NCBI GenBank assembly: GCA_963755755.1
Contig: CAVWLJ010000009.1
Coordinates: 231,707-295,706 of the forward strand
Origin: DATKNA01 sp963755755
Lineage (GTDB): Bacteria; Actinomycetota; Actinomycetes; Actinomycetales; Kineosporiaceae
Reading direction: 5' to 3'
DNA length: 64,000 nucleotides
Below the pieces are notes generated by a model. The model saw only the letters and a list, made by a program, of their open reading frames with translations. It was not told the origin of the DNA and made no database searches. Each line of letters begins with the position of its first letter. Within the stretch, counting starts at the first letter, position 1. Position numbers and translations under genes: made by a program. Shown in pieces: positions 18,335-30,864 of this stretch.

Positions 18335-18843
18335 GCTCGTCCGAGCTCGTCGCGCTGTACGACCCCTCGGGCCGGCCGGACGGCTCGGCGCCACGGTCGC
18401 GGGTACGCCAGGAGAACCTCCCGCACGCCGCGACCTGTGTCGTCGTGCGGCGCTCGAGCGGCGAGGTGCTGGTCCACCGGCGGTCGGACGCGAAGGACGT
18501 CTACCCGGGGCTGCGGGACTGCTCCTTCGGTGGCGTCGTGCTCGCCGGCGAGGAGCCGGACGCCGCCGCCGTGCGTGAGCTCGCCGAGGAGGCCGGGATC
18601 ACCGGTGCGCTGCTCGCGCCGCTCGGCCACGCCTGGTACCGCGACGCGTGGACCCACTACCTGGGGTTCGTCTACCGGACGACGTGGGACGGCGACGTGC
18701 GGTTCGAGGACGGCGAGGTCGCGGAGGCGTGGTGGGAGGCGCCGGACGCCGTCGCCGCCGCGCTCGCCGACCCGGCGTCGCCGTTCGTGCCGGACACCCG
18801 CGCGTTGCTGACGACGCTCGGCGTCGCCGCCCTCCTGGCCTGA
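18331..18843 (+). CDS. Nudix hydrolase
   Basis: 170 residues. The Nudix box is complete: GGVVLAGEEPDAAAVRELAEEAGI gives the G-x5-E-x7-REUXEEXGU pattern near residues 70-93 in which the glutamates bind Mg. It resembles the YfcD/isopentenyl-diphosphate-isomerase-like group (HAATCVVVRRSSGEVLVHRRSDAKDVYPGLRD). The substrate is not determined by the sequence. GTG start overlapping the preceding gene. Confidence 0.9.
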   Translation: MSSSELVALYDPSGRPDGSAPRSRVRQENLPHAATCVVVRRSSGEVLVHRRSDAKDVYPGLRDCSFGGVVLAGEEPDAAAVRELAEEAGITGALLAPLGHAWYRDAWTHYLGFVYRTTWDGDVRFEDGEVAEAWWEAPDAVAAALADPASPFVPDTRALLTTLGVAALLA

Positions 18844-18870
18844 CCCGCCGGCGCCGCACCCCGGCTGCCG

Positions 18871-18960
18871 TGCACCCTTCATTGGGCGTTGCACGCGTTG
18901 TGGGGGCGAAGCGGGGCCCGCGGACGCCAACAGCGGGTGCAACGCCCGCCAACGGGTGCA
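18871..18960. repeat. Imperfect inverted repeat between convergent genes
   Basis: TGCACCC...GGCGTTGCA (18871-18893) faces TGCAACGCC...GGGTGCA (18938-18960). The outer 7 and inner 9 bases pair, with a mismatched middle of about 7 nt. It sits between the Nudix gene and mpa, upstream of a true hairpin terminator, and may be a dispersed palindromic repeat. Confidence 0.55.
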
Positions 18961-18984
18961 CGCGGATCGCGTGCGGACGACGAA

Positions 18985-19017
18985 GGGCGCCGGCGGTCAC
19001 GATGACCGCCGGCGCCC
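18985..19017. terminator. Perfect 15-bp hairpin, bidirectional terminator candidate
   Basis: A 15-bp perfect GC-rich stem (starting GGGCGCCGGCGG) with loop CGA lies between the convergent Nudix and mpa genes, about 30 bp past the mpa stop. There is no U-tract, as is common for actinobacterial terminators. Confidence 0.75.
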
Positions 19018-19046
19018 TCGCGCCTGACCTTCAGCGCCGGCAGGAC

Positions 19047-20774
19047 CTACAGGTACTGGCCGGTGTTCGCGACCGTGTCGATGGTGCGGCCCGGCTCGGT
19101 GCCCTGCTTGCCCTGGATGATCGTCCGGATGTAGACGATGCGCTCGCCCTTCTTGCCGGAGATCCGGGCCCAGTCGTCGGGGTTCGTCGTGTTCGGGAGG
19201 TCCTCGTTCTCCTTGAACTCGTCGACGCACGCCAGCAGCAGGTGGTCGATCCGGATGCCCTTCTGGCCGGTCTCCAGCAGGTCCTTGATGGCCATCTTCT
19301 TGGCCCGGTCGACGATGCTCTGGATCATCGCTCCGGAGTTGAAGTCCTTGAAGTAGAGGATCTCCTTGTCACCGTTGGCGTAGGTGACCTCGAGGAATTG
19401 GTTCTCCTCGGTCTCGGTGTACATCCGCTCGACCGTGCGGTCGATCATCGCCGCCACGGCGACCTCGGGCGACCCGCCGTTCTCGTGCAGGTCGTCGGGG
19501 TGCAGCGGCAGGTTCGGCGTCAGGTACTTCGCGAAGATGTCGCGCGCGGCCTCGGCGTCCGGACGCTGGATCTTGATCTTGACGTCGAGCCGTCCGGGCC
19601 GGAGCACGGCGGGGTCGATCATGTCCTCACGGTTCGAGGCGCCGATCACGATGACGTTCTCGAGCCGCTCGACGCCGTCGAGCTCGGAGAGCAGCTGCGG
19701 CACGATCGTGGTCTCGACGTCGCTGCTCACGCCCGATCCGCGGGTGCGGAACAGCGAGTCCATCTCGTCGAAGAAGACGACGACGGGGGTGCCCTCACCG
19801 GCCTTCTCCCGAGCCCGGGCGAAGATCAGCCGGATGTGCCGCTCGGTCTCGCCGACGTACTTGTTGAGCAGCTCCGGACCCTTGACGTTGAGGAAGTAGC
19901 TCTTCGAGTCCTTGGCACCGCGCAGCTCGGCGGTCTTCTTCGCCAGCGAGTTGGCCACCGCCTTCGCGATGAGCGTCTTGCCGCACCCGGGCGGGCCGTA
20001 GAGCAGGATGCCCTTGGGCGGCTTGAGCCCGTGCTCCCGGAACAGGTCCGGGTGCAGGAACGGCAGCTCGACGGCGTCGCGGATCTGCTCGATCTGCGCG
20101 GCCAGGCCACCGATGTCGTGGTAGCCGATGTCCGGGACCTCCTCGAGGACGAGCTCCTCGACCTCGGCCCGCGGGATCTTCTCGAACACGAAGCCCGAGC
20201 GGGGCTCGAGCATGAGGGCGTCGCCGACCCGCAACTTCTCGCTCTTCAGCGGTCCGGACAGCTGGACGACGCGCTCCTCGTCCGCGTGCGACACCACGAG
20301 CGCGCGCTCGTCGTCGATGACGTCCTTGAGGATGACGATCTCGCCGATCCGCTCGAAGGTGCGGGCCGCGACGACGTTGAACGCCTCGTTGAGCATGACC
20401 TCCTGGCCCGGGCGCAGGTCCTCGAGCGTCACCGACGGGCTGACCGCGACGCGCATCTTGCGCCCGGAGCTCATCACCTCGACCGTGCCGTCCTCGGCGG
20501 GCCCGACATAGATGCCGAACGTGTTCGGCGGCTGCGCGAGCCGGTCGACCTCGGCCTTGAGGGCCACGATCTGGTCGCGCGCGTCGCGCAGCGTCGACGC
20601 GAGCCGGTCGTTCTGGGCGGCCAACTGGCCGACCTGGGCGCGCAGTCGCGCCACGTGCTCGGGGTCCGCTCCGCCGCGAACCGCACGCAGCCGATCGGCC
20701 TCGGCCTGCAGTCGTGCGATCTCCTCGCGGAGAGCGGCCCTCTCAGAGCCGCGGTCGTCCTCGTGATCGGGCAT
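19047..20774 (-). CDS. mpa: Proteasome-associated AAA+ ATPase Mpa/ARC
   Basis: Hexameric unfoldase that recognises Pup and feeds substrates into the 20S core. 575 residues: an N-terminal coiled coil (about 15-90, EEIARLQAEADRLRA) that binds Pup, two OB domains, then the AAA module with Walker A GPPGCGKTLIAKA, Walker B VVFFDEMDSLF and ASNREDMIDPAVLRPGR. The C-terminal NTGQYL supplies the conserved tail that docks to the 20S alpha ring. Start ATG 20774 has GGGAGGTG upstream. Frame is intact. It is some 4.5 kb from dop and separately transcribed. Confidence 0.97.
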   Translation of the reverse strand: MPDHEDDRGSERAALREEIARLQAEADRLRAVRGGADPEHVARLRAQVGQLAAQNDRLASTLRDARDQIVALKAEVDRLAQPPNTFGIYVGPAEDGTVEVMSSGRKMRVAVSPSVTLEDLRPGQEVMLNEAFNVVAARTFERIGEIVILKDVIDDERALVVSHADEERVVQLSGPLKSEKLRVGDALMLEPRSGFVFEKIPRAEVEELVLEEVPDIGYHDIGGLAAQIEQIRDAVELPFLHPDLFREHGLKPPKGILLYGPPGCGKTLIAKAVANSLAKKTAELRGAKDSKSYFLNVKGPELLNKYVGETERHIRLIFARAREKAGEGTPVVVFFDEMDSLFRTRGSGVSSDVETTIVPQLLSELDGVERLENVIVIGASNREDMIDPAVLRPGRLDVKIKIQRPDAEAARDIFAKYLTPNLPLHPDDLHENGGSPEVAVAAMIDRTVERMYTETEENQFLEVTYANGDKEILYFKDFNSGAMIQSIVDRAKKMAIKDLLETGQKGIRIDHLLLACVDEFKENEDLPNTTNPDDWARISGKKGERIVYIRTIIQGKQGTEPGRTIDTVANTGQYL

Positions 20775-20812
20775 CGCCGGCACCTCCCGTTCCTCGCCGG
20801 TGCATGCGCACG

Positions 20813-20818
20813 ACCCTA
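20813..20818 (-). promoter_or_regulatory. mpa -10 box
   Basis: TAGGGT on the minus strand lies 38 nt before the mpa ATG, so unlike several neighbours this mRNA would have a leader with a Shine-Dalgarno (GGGAGG). No matching -35 is obvious. Confidence 0.4.
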
Positions 20819-20963
20819 ACTCCGCACCGTCGGCGGCCGCCGTCCGACCCGCCACCGCCGGCTCGGCCGAGGGGCGGGCTGCCACCGGGTCTCGCCGTCC
20901 CGCAGCGGCCCTGCTGGGGGGTTGGTGTCCCAGGATGACATGGGACGCGACGCAACGGCAGAG

Positions 20964-22016
20964 TCAGAGAGTGTCCGTTTGATTACGGTCTGCAGGCGGA
21001 TCGCCGCCCTCGCCGGGCTCGTCGGAGGTCAGGCCGCGGCGGACCCTGCGCACCTTCTTCTCCGAGATGGGCCGCTCACCCAGGTCCTGCGCCGTCCACT
21101 CCCCCCAGGCCTCGGTGACCTCGTCGCCCCCCTCACGGGTGGACGCCGCGGGGCGCCGGCGGCGCACCGGCGGGGTCACACCGTCGGCGAGCCGGCGCGT
21201 GGTGAGCAGGAAGCCGGTGTGCCCGACCATGCGGTGCTGCGGGCGGACGGCGAGCCCCTCCAGGTGCCACCCGCGGACCAGCGACTCCCACGCGGCCGGC
21301 TCCGTGAAGCGGCCGTCGTCGCGGGCGGCCTCGGCGACCCGGGAGAGCTGGGTGGCGGTCGCCACGTAACAGATGAGGACGCCCCCGGGGACGAGGGCGG
21401 CCGCCACGGCGTCCAGGCACTCCCACGGGGCGAGCATGTCGAGGACGACGCGGTCGACCTCCGGCTCGTCGAGCGCCTCCGCGAGATCGCCCACGGTGAG
21501 TCGCCAGGCGGGGTGCGGGCCGCCGAAGAAGGTCTCGACGTTGACCCGGGCGATGTCGGCGAAGTCCGGGCGCCGCTCGTAGGAGTGCACGAGCCCGGCG
21601 TCCCCGACCGCACGGAGCAGCGACATGGAGAGGGCGCCGGAGCCGACGCCGGCCTCGACGACGCGGGCGCCGGGGAACACGTCGGCCATGGCGACGATCT
21701 GCCCGGCGTCCTTGGGGTAGACGACGGCCGCGCCCCGGGGCATCGACAGCACGTAGTCGGCCAGCAGCGGGCGCAGGGCGAGGTACTCGATCCCGGCGGT
21801 GTTGCGGACGACGGTCCCCTCCGGGCGTCCGATCAGCTCGTCGTGGCCGAACAGGCCGCGGTGCGTGTGGAACTCCCGGCCGGGCGTCAGCGTGATCGTG
21901 TGCAGCCGGCCCTTCGGGTCCGTGAGCTGCACGCGGTCTCCCGCCCGCAGCGGCCCGCGGCGGTGCTCGGCTCCCGTCGGCGCCGCGCGCACGGCGGTCT
22001 CGTCGGCGGCGGTCAC
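20964..22016 (-). CDS. trmI: tRNA (adenine-58-N1)-methyltransferase TrmI
   Basis: SAM-dependent enzyme forming m1A58 in the T-loop of tRNA; 350 residues. The N-terminal beta domain is followed by the Rossmann fold, with the SAM motif VVEAGVGSGALSMSLLRAVG, HSYERRPDFADIA, LDMLAPWECLDAV and GGVLICYVATATQL. The C-terminal tail is basic. GTG 22016 is the likely start; longer in-frame starts run into the tandem repeats. Actinobacteria usually carry this gene next to mpa and a RecB-like nuclease gene, as here. Confidence 0.93.
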   Translation of the reverse strand: MTAADETAVRAAPTGAEHRRGPLRAGDRVQLTDPKGRLHTITLTPGREFHTHRGLFGHDELIGRPEGTVVRNTAGIEYLALRPLLADYVLSMPRGAAVVYPKDAGQIVAMADVFPGARVVEAGVGSGALSMSLLRAVGDAGLVHSYERRPDFADIARVNVETFFGGPHPAWRLTVGDLAEALDEPEVDRVVLDMLAPWECLDAVAAALVPGGVLICYVATATQLSRVAEAARDDGRFTEPAAWESLVRGWHLEGLAVRPQHRMVGHTGFLLTTRRLADGVTPPVRRRRPAASTREGGDEVTEAWGEWTAQDLGERPISEKKVRRVRRGLTSDEPGEGGDPPADRNQTDTL

Positions 22017-22026
22017 GGTCCGCCAG

Positions 22027-22195
22027 TCTGGCACGGCCGCGCTCCCGCCCGCTGTCGGTGGCCGCTCGTAGGGTGCAGGCCCATCTGGCACAGCGGCGCT
22101 CCCGCCCGCTGTCGGTGGCCGCTCGTAGGGTGCAGGCCCTATCTGGCACAGCGGCGCTCCCGCCCGCTGTCGGTGGCCGCTCGTAGGGTGCAGGC
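22027..22195. repeat. Three tandem copies of a ~57-bp unit carrying a -10 box
   Basis: Units begin TCTGGCAC at about 22027, 22084 and 22142 and are nearly identical, differing mainly in the first few bases and at the junctions. Each includes GCTCGTAGGGTGCAGGC. In the last copy TAGGGT (22184-22189) ends 6 nt before the ATG of the RecB-like gene, a leaderless promoter arrangement. The array therefore triplicates the promoter region between trmI and that gene. Confidence 0.85.
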
Positions 22196-23050
22196 ATGGC
22201 GGCGAGCGCACTCTCCCCCTCCCGGGCGGCGGACTTCATGCAGTGTCCGCTGCTCTACCGTTTCCGCGTCGTCGACCGGCTGCCCGAGGCGCCGAGCCCC
22301 GCCGCCGTCCGCGGCACCGTCGTCCATGCGGTCCTGGAGCGGCTCTTCGACCTTCCGGCGCCGGAGCGGACGCTCGACTCGGCGCGGTCACTGCTGGTGC
22401 CGCAATGGGAGCGGGTGCGGGGCGAGGAGCCGGAGCTCGCGAGCCTGTTCGACGGCGACGCGGACGCCGTGAGCGGCTGGCTGGCCGGCGCCGAGGAGCT
22501 CCTGGCCCGCTGGTTCCACCTGGAGGACCCGACCCGGCTCGAGCCGGCCGAGCGCGAGCTCTACGTCGAGACGACCCTGGACGACGGGCTGCAGCTGCGC
22601 GGCTACGTCGACCGGCTCGACGTCGCGCCGGACGGGCGGATGCGCATCGTCGACTACAAGACCGGCCGCGCGCCGTCGCCGCTGTTCGAGGCCAAGGCGC
22701 TGTTCCAGATGAAGTTCTACGCGCTCGTCCTGTGGCGGCTGCACGGTCGCGTCCCCGCCCTGCTGCAGCTGGTCTACCTGGGCAACGGCGAGGTGCTGCG
22801 GTACGCCCCCGACGAGGCGGAGCTGCTCGCCACCGAGCGGAAGCTCCGCGCGCTCTGGGCGGCCATCGACCGGGCCGCCCGGACCGGGGACTGGCGCGCC
22901 TCGCCGGGGCGGCTGTGCGACTGGTGCGACCACCGCCCGCTCTGCCCGGCCTTCGGGGGCACGCCGCCGCCGCTGCCCGAGGACGCCCTCGAACGCGTCT
23001 GCGGGGCCACGGCGTCGGCGCCGGTGACGCCGGGGTTCGACGAGAGCTGA
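22196..23050 (+). CDS. RecB-family PD-(D/E)XK exonuclease
   Basis: 284 residues. The nuclease core has LRGYVDRLD and MRIVDYKTG (the D...DYK catalytic motif) near 155-175, then QMKFYALVLW. Cys in FMQCPLLYRF near the start and the C-terminal CDWCDHRPLCPAF give the four-cysteine pattern of AddB-like nucleases that hold a 4Fe-4S cluster. It is a stand-alone nuclease domain without a helicase. It begins directly after the tandem repeats, with no Shine-Dalgarno. Frame is intact. Probable role in DNA processing or repair. Confidence 0.92.
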   Translation: MAASALSPSRAADFMQCPLLYRFRVVDRLPEAPSPAAVRGTVVHAVLERLFDLPAPERTLDSARSLLVPQWERVRGEEPELASLFDGDADAVSGWLAGAEELLARWFHLEDPTRLEPAERELYVETTLDDGLQLRGYVDRLDVAPDGRMRIVDYKTGRAPSPLFEAKALFQMKFYALVLWRLHGRVPALLQLVYLGNGEVLRYAPDEAELLATERKLRALWAAIDRAARTGDWRASPGRLCDWCDHRPLCPAFGGTPPPLPEDALERVCGATASAPVTPGFDES

Positions 23051-23190
23051 CGGCCGGAGGTCCCGATGGGGCGGGACCGTCGTCACGAGCAGGTCACAGA
23101 AAACGCCCAGCGGGGCACGATCCGCCGATCCGCCCTTCCGCCGCTGGGAGACTGGTGACCGTCCGCACGACCGAGACCGGAAGGACTCCA

Positions 23191-23955
23191 GTGACCGAGG
23201 TACAGCCCGAACCGGGCGCGGCGGTGGCTGCGGCCATCGACCTGACCAAGGTGTACGGCGAGGGAGAGGCGCAGGTCCGAGCTCTGGACGGCGTCGATGT
23301 CGAGTTCGCGCGGGGGCGCATGACGGCGATCATGGGTCCCTCCGGCTCGGGCAAGTCCACGCTGATGCACTGCATGGCGGCACTCGACCGCCCCACCACC
23401 GGCCGCATCGTCATCGACGGCGTCGAGGTCGCCGGCCTCTCCGACAAGGCGCTGACCAAGCTCCGCCGGGAGCGGCTGGGATTCGTGTTCCAGGCGTTCA
23501 ACCTCGTGCCGACGCTGTCGGCGCGGGAGAACATCACGCTTCCGCTCGACATCGCCGGCCGCAAGGTCGACCAGGAGTGGTTCGACACGGTGATCGACAC
23601 GGTCGGCCTGCGGGACCGGCTCTCGCACCGGCCGAGCGAGCTCTCCGGCGGCCAGCAGCAGCGGGTGGCGTGCGCCCGGGCGCTCGTCAGCCGGCCGGCG
23701 ATCGTGTTCGCCGACGAGCCGACGGGCAACCTCGACAGCCGCGCGAGTGCCGACATCCTCGGCTTCCTGCGCCGGTCGGTCGACGAGTACCACCAGTCGA
23801 TCGTCATGGTGACGCACGACCCGGGCGCCGCCGCCTACGCCGACCGGGTGCTGTTCCTGGCCGACGGCCGGCTCGTCGACGAGATCCTCGACCCGTCCGG
23901 CGACCAGGTGCTCGAGCGCATGAAGGGCTTCGACCTCGCGGGGCGGCGGAGCTGA
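23191..23955 (+). CDS. ABC transporter ATP-binding protein (LolD/MacB type)
   Basis: 254 residues, with Walker A MGPSGSGKSTLMH, Q-loop FVFQAFNLVPTLSARENITLP, signature LSGGQQQRVACARAL, Walker B IVFADEPTGNLDS and H-loop MVTHDP. LolD-like features fit the partner permease. GTG 23191 is chosen because GGAAGGA lies just before it; an in-frame GTG at 23155 is less likely. The stop overlaps the permease start (TGATG). Confidence 0.95.
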   Translation: MTEVQPEPGAAVAAAIDLTKVYGEGEAQVRALDGVDVEFARGRMTAIMGPSGSGKSTLMHCMAALDRPTTGRIVIDGVEVAGLSDKALTKLRRERLGFVFQAFNLVPTLSARENITLPLDIAGRKVDQEWFDTVIDTVGLRDRLSHRPSELSGGQQQRVACARALVSRPAIVFADEPTGNLDSRASADILGFLRRSVDEYHQSIVMVTHDPGAAAYADRVLFLADGRLVDEILDPSGDQVLERMKGFDLAGRRS

Positions 23956-26496
23956 TGCTGCGCGTCACCCTGCGCGGCGTGACCGGCCACGTCCTGCGTT
24001 TCGTCCTGACCATCGCGTCGGTGACCCTCGGCGTCGCCCTGGTCGCCGGCACCTTCGTGCTCACCGACAGCATCAACAACACCTTCGACGGCATCGTCGA
24101 GCAGGGCAGCAAGGGCCTCGACGTCCAGGTGCGCGGCGCGCAGACCGGCCGGACGCCGGCGAACCAGGGCAATCAGCCGATCCGGCAGCAGCTGCCCCTC
24201 GAACCTCGCCGACACCTTGCGGAGCGTGCCCGGGGTCCAGCGCGTCGCCGCCGACATCCAGGGCAGCGCGGTGCTCGTCGGCAAGAACGGCACGGCGGTC
24301 CGCAACGGCGGCGCCCCCACGCTGTCGTTCCCGTTCCGGGCCGACGACCCGTCGCTGAAGCTCGTGCAGGGGCGCGCGCCGACCGGCCCGGGCGAGGTCG
24401 TGCTGGAGTCCTCGACGTTGCAGCTCTCGGGGCTGAAGGTGGGCGACCGGACCCAGGCGGTCATCGGGGGCCGGCCGCGCCCGGTCACGATCGTCGGCGA
24501 GGCGTCGTTCGACGCCGGGTTGGCCGGCGCCACGATCGTCGCCGTCGACGAGCGAACCGCCGATCAGGCCTTCGCCCCGGACGGCAAGGTCCCGTCGTTC
24601 AGCGTGCAGGCGAGCAGCGGGACGAGCCAGGCGGAGCTGCGCGACAGGATCGCCCAGGCGTTGCCGCGCGGCGCCGAGGCGGTCACCGGCAAGGACGTCG
24701 TCGCCGAGAGCAAGAAGGCCATCCGCGACGCCCTCGGCTTCATCAACATCTTCCTGCTGGTCTTCGCCGCGATCAGCGTGTTCGTCGGGTCGTTCATCAT
24801 CTACAACACCTTCTCGATGCTCGTCGCGCAGCGGACGCGCGAGCTGGCGATGCTCCGTGCCGTCGGCGCCGAACGCCGACAGGTCGTCGCCTCGGTGCTC
24901 GGTGAGGCGGCGATCGTCGGCGTGCTCGGCGGACTGGTGGGCATCGTCGTCGGGCTCGGGCTGGCGACCCTGCTCAAGGCGTTCTTCGGGACCTTCGGGT
25001 TGAAGATCTCCGGCGGCCTGCCCGTGCTCCCGCACACGATCCTGTGGAGCCTGCTCGTCGGCGTCGGCGTAACCGTGGCGGCCGCCGTCCTGCCGGCCCT
25101 GCGCGCCTCGAGGATCGCTCCCGTCGCCGCGATGCGGGACGAGATCGTGACGACACAGCGCGGTCTGCGGCGCCGCGGTGTGATCGGCCTCGTGGCCCTC
25201 GTGCTGGGAGTCGGCGCCGTCTGGGGCGCCCTTGCCTCCTCCGACGTGGGGTGGGGGCTCTTCGCCCTGGGGGCCGCTCTGATCATCATCGGCGTGCTCG
25301 TCGCGGCCCCGCTGGCGGCCCGACCGGTCGTGCGGGCCGTGACGGCGCCGTTCGTGCTGCTCTCGGGCAGCGTCGGCCGCATCGCCCGGGAGAACGCGCT
25401 GCGCATGCCGCGGCGCACGGCGTCCACGGCGAGTGCCCTCCTCATCGGGCTCGCTCTGGTCGCGACGGTGTCCGTGGCGGCACAGTCGACGAAGGCGAGC
25501 GTCGCCGATCTCGTGGACACACAGCTCAAGGCCGACTACGTCCTCAACGGCGGGCAGCAGCCGATCCCGCCGACCGTGTCCCAGACGGTGTCGGGTCTGC
25601 CGCAGGTGGCGTCCATCGCCGGCATCGGCCTCGTCCCCATCGACCTGGGAGGCTCGATCGGGTCCATCGGAGGGATCGCGGCCGATGCGACCGGACTGCA
25701 GGACAACGTCTCCATCACGATGAAGAGCGGCAGCCTTGGCGCGCTGACGTCGGGACAGGTCCTGGTCAGCGACGGGTTCGCGAAGGATCACCGATTGGCC
25801 GTGGGCAGTCCGCTCACGGCGTCCATCGGGACGACGCCGAGCAATCAGCTCACGGTCGGAGGGGTCTTCGCGCGGAGCCAGGTCCTCAACGACCCGGCGA
25901 TCATCATTCCCCGCGCCCTCTACGAGAAGGCGACTCCGGCGGCGCAGCAGGGAGACTTCCTGATCTACGTCAAGGCGAAGCCGGGGGCGAACGTGGCGCA
26001 GCTGCGGAACACGCTGGTCGACACGGTGAAGCCGTACATCGTCGTCTCGGTGCAGGACGGGAGCGAGTTCACCAGCGACCAGGCCAACCAGATCAACACG
26101 CTGCTCCTACTGATCTACGCCTTACTGGCCCTCGCCGTGATCATCGCCGTCCTCGGGATCGTCAACACCCTGGCTCTGTCGGTGTTCGAACGCACCCGTG
26201 AGATCGGGCTGCTCCGCGCGGTCGGCCTCACGCGCGGTCAGCTCTCGCGGACCATCACCATCGAGGCGGTCGCCACGGCACTCTTCGGCGCCGTGCTCGG
26301 CACGCTCATGGGGCTCGGGCTCGGCATCGCCCTGCAGCGGGGCCTGCGGAACCAGGGGCTGGAGACGCTGGCGATCCCGTGGGGGACGATCATCGCGGTG
26401 CTCGTCGTGGCCGCGGTCGCGGGCGTCGTCGCCGCCGTCCTGCCGGCCATCCGGGCGGTGCGCCTCGACGTGCTGAGGGCCATCGCGAGCGAGTGA
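23955..26496 (+). CDS. FtsX-like ABC transporter permease, one frame break
   Basis: About 846 residues with two FtsX modules: MLRVTLRGVTGHVLRFVLT with TM1, an extracytoplasmic domain to about residue 255, three TMs (FLLVFAAISVFVGSFIIYNTF), a second extracytoplasmic domain, then three more TMs ending VRLDVLRAIASE. With the upstream ATPase it forms a MacB/LolCDE-type mechanotransmission complex, probably exporting a lipid, peptide or lipoprotein. One extra C near 24197 breaks the frame. The substrate is unknown. Confidence 0.93.
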
Positions 26497-26500
26497 GCTC

Positions 26501-26547
26501 GCGGCCGGCCGGCGCGGCACCTCGTCAGGTGCCTGCCGGCCGGCCGC
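26501..26547. terminator. Hairpin between convergent FtsX and HAD genes
   Basis: GCGGCCGGCCGGC (26501-26513) pairs with GCCGGCCGGCCGC (26535-26547); the loop itself contains GCACCT/AGGTGC. It lies just after the permease stop and 23 bp past the HAD phosphatase stop, so it can serve both strands. Confidence 0.7.
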
Positions 26548-26569
26548 CGTCAGTTTCAATCGGCGGAGG

Positions 26570-27247
26570 TCACCGCGGCAGCGCCAGCGCGTGCAGCTCC
26601 GCGATCTCCCGCCCGCGCAGCGTCGGGACCACGACGTACCCCGGTCCCGGCGGCACCGGCACGACCGCCGGCACGGCGACGACCGGCACCCCGGCGGCCA
26701 CCGCCGACGCGACTCCGGTCGGGCTGTCCTCGATCGCGAGGCAGGCCTGCGGCGCGAGCCCGAGTCGGGCCGCGGCGGTGAGGTACGGCTCCGGGTGCGG
26801 CTTCCCATGACGCACCTCGTCGCCGGTCACGACGGCGGCGAAGGTCCCGGGCGGGAGCTGGTCGGTGACCGCCGCCGCGAGCCGGGCGTAGGACATCGTG
26901 ACGAGGGCGCACGGCAGTCCCCGCGCGCCGATCTCGTCGAGGAGTTCGCGCGCGCCCGGCCGCCAGGGCACGCGCCGCCGGACGGCGGCGACGACGCGGT
27001 CGAGCAACTGCTCGACGATCTCCTCCGGCGGCAGGTCCACGCCCCCGCGGGCGCGGATGTACTCCGCGGAGACGAGGAGCGGGCTGCCCACCAGCGCGTG
27101 CGCGTCCTCGTCGGTCCAGGTGCCGCCGTGCTCGGCGACGATCTCGTGCTCGGCGTCGAACCAGGCGGGCTCGGTGTCGACGAGGGTGCCGTCCAGGTCC
27201 CAGAGGACGGCGGCAGGCAGCTCGGGTTCGTCCGGGAGGGCGCTCAC
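26570..27247 (-). CDS. HAD-superfamily phosphatase (beta-phosphoglucomutase-like)
   Basis: 225 residues. HAD motif I is LWDLDGTLVDTEPAW near residue 15, motif II is ALVTMSYARL, motif III is the Lys in RHGKPHPEPY, and motif IV is AIEDSPTGVASA. The cap is of the alpha-helical subfamily I type. GTG 27247 starts 7 nt after the metH stop, so the two are cotranscribed. The substrate is unknown. Confidence 0.9.
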   Translation of the reverse strand: MSALPDEPELPAAVLWDLDGTLVDTEPAWFDAEHEIVAEHGGTWTDEDAHALVGSPLLVSAEYIRARGGVDLPPEEIVEQLLDRVVAAVRRRVPWRPGARELLDEIGARGLPCALVTMSYARLAAAVTDQLPPGTFAAVVTGDEVRHGKPHPEPYLTAAARLGLAPQACLAIEDSPTGVASAVAAGVPVVAVPAVVPVPPGPGYVVVPTLRGREIAELHALALPR

Positions 27248-27254
27248 TGTTCCA

Positions 27255-30753
<3,499 letters not shown>

Positions 30754-30760
30754 CCGGGCC

Positions 30761-30766
30761 AGTCTA
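30761..30766 (-). promoter_or_regulatory. metH -10 box, leaderless arrangement
   Basis: TAGACT on the minus strand ends 7 nt before the metH ATG (spacer GGCCCGG) with no Shine-Dalgarno. On the plus strand TAGGCT at 30824-30829 is a candidate -10 for the divergent PAC2 gene. Confidence 0.5.
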
Positions 30767-30864
30767 GGCGCTGAGGGATGAACCTCAGGCCCCCACTGAC
30801 GACAGCGGACCGGTGAGGACCCGTAGGCTGTCAGTGGCGGCGCGCGTCGCCGGAGGGAGGATCC

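Noticed and set aside
30754..30864. Cobalamin riboswitch before metH
   Set aside because: Only 111 bp separate the divergent genes, the metH -10 lies 7 nt from its start, and no B12-box motif is seen.
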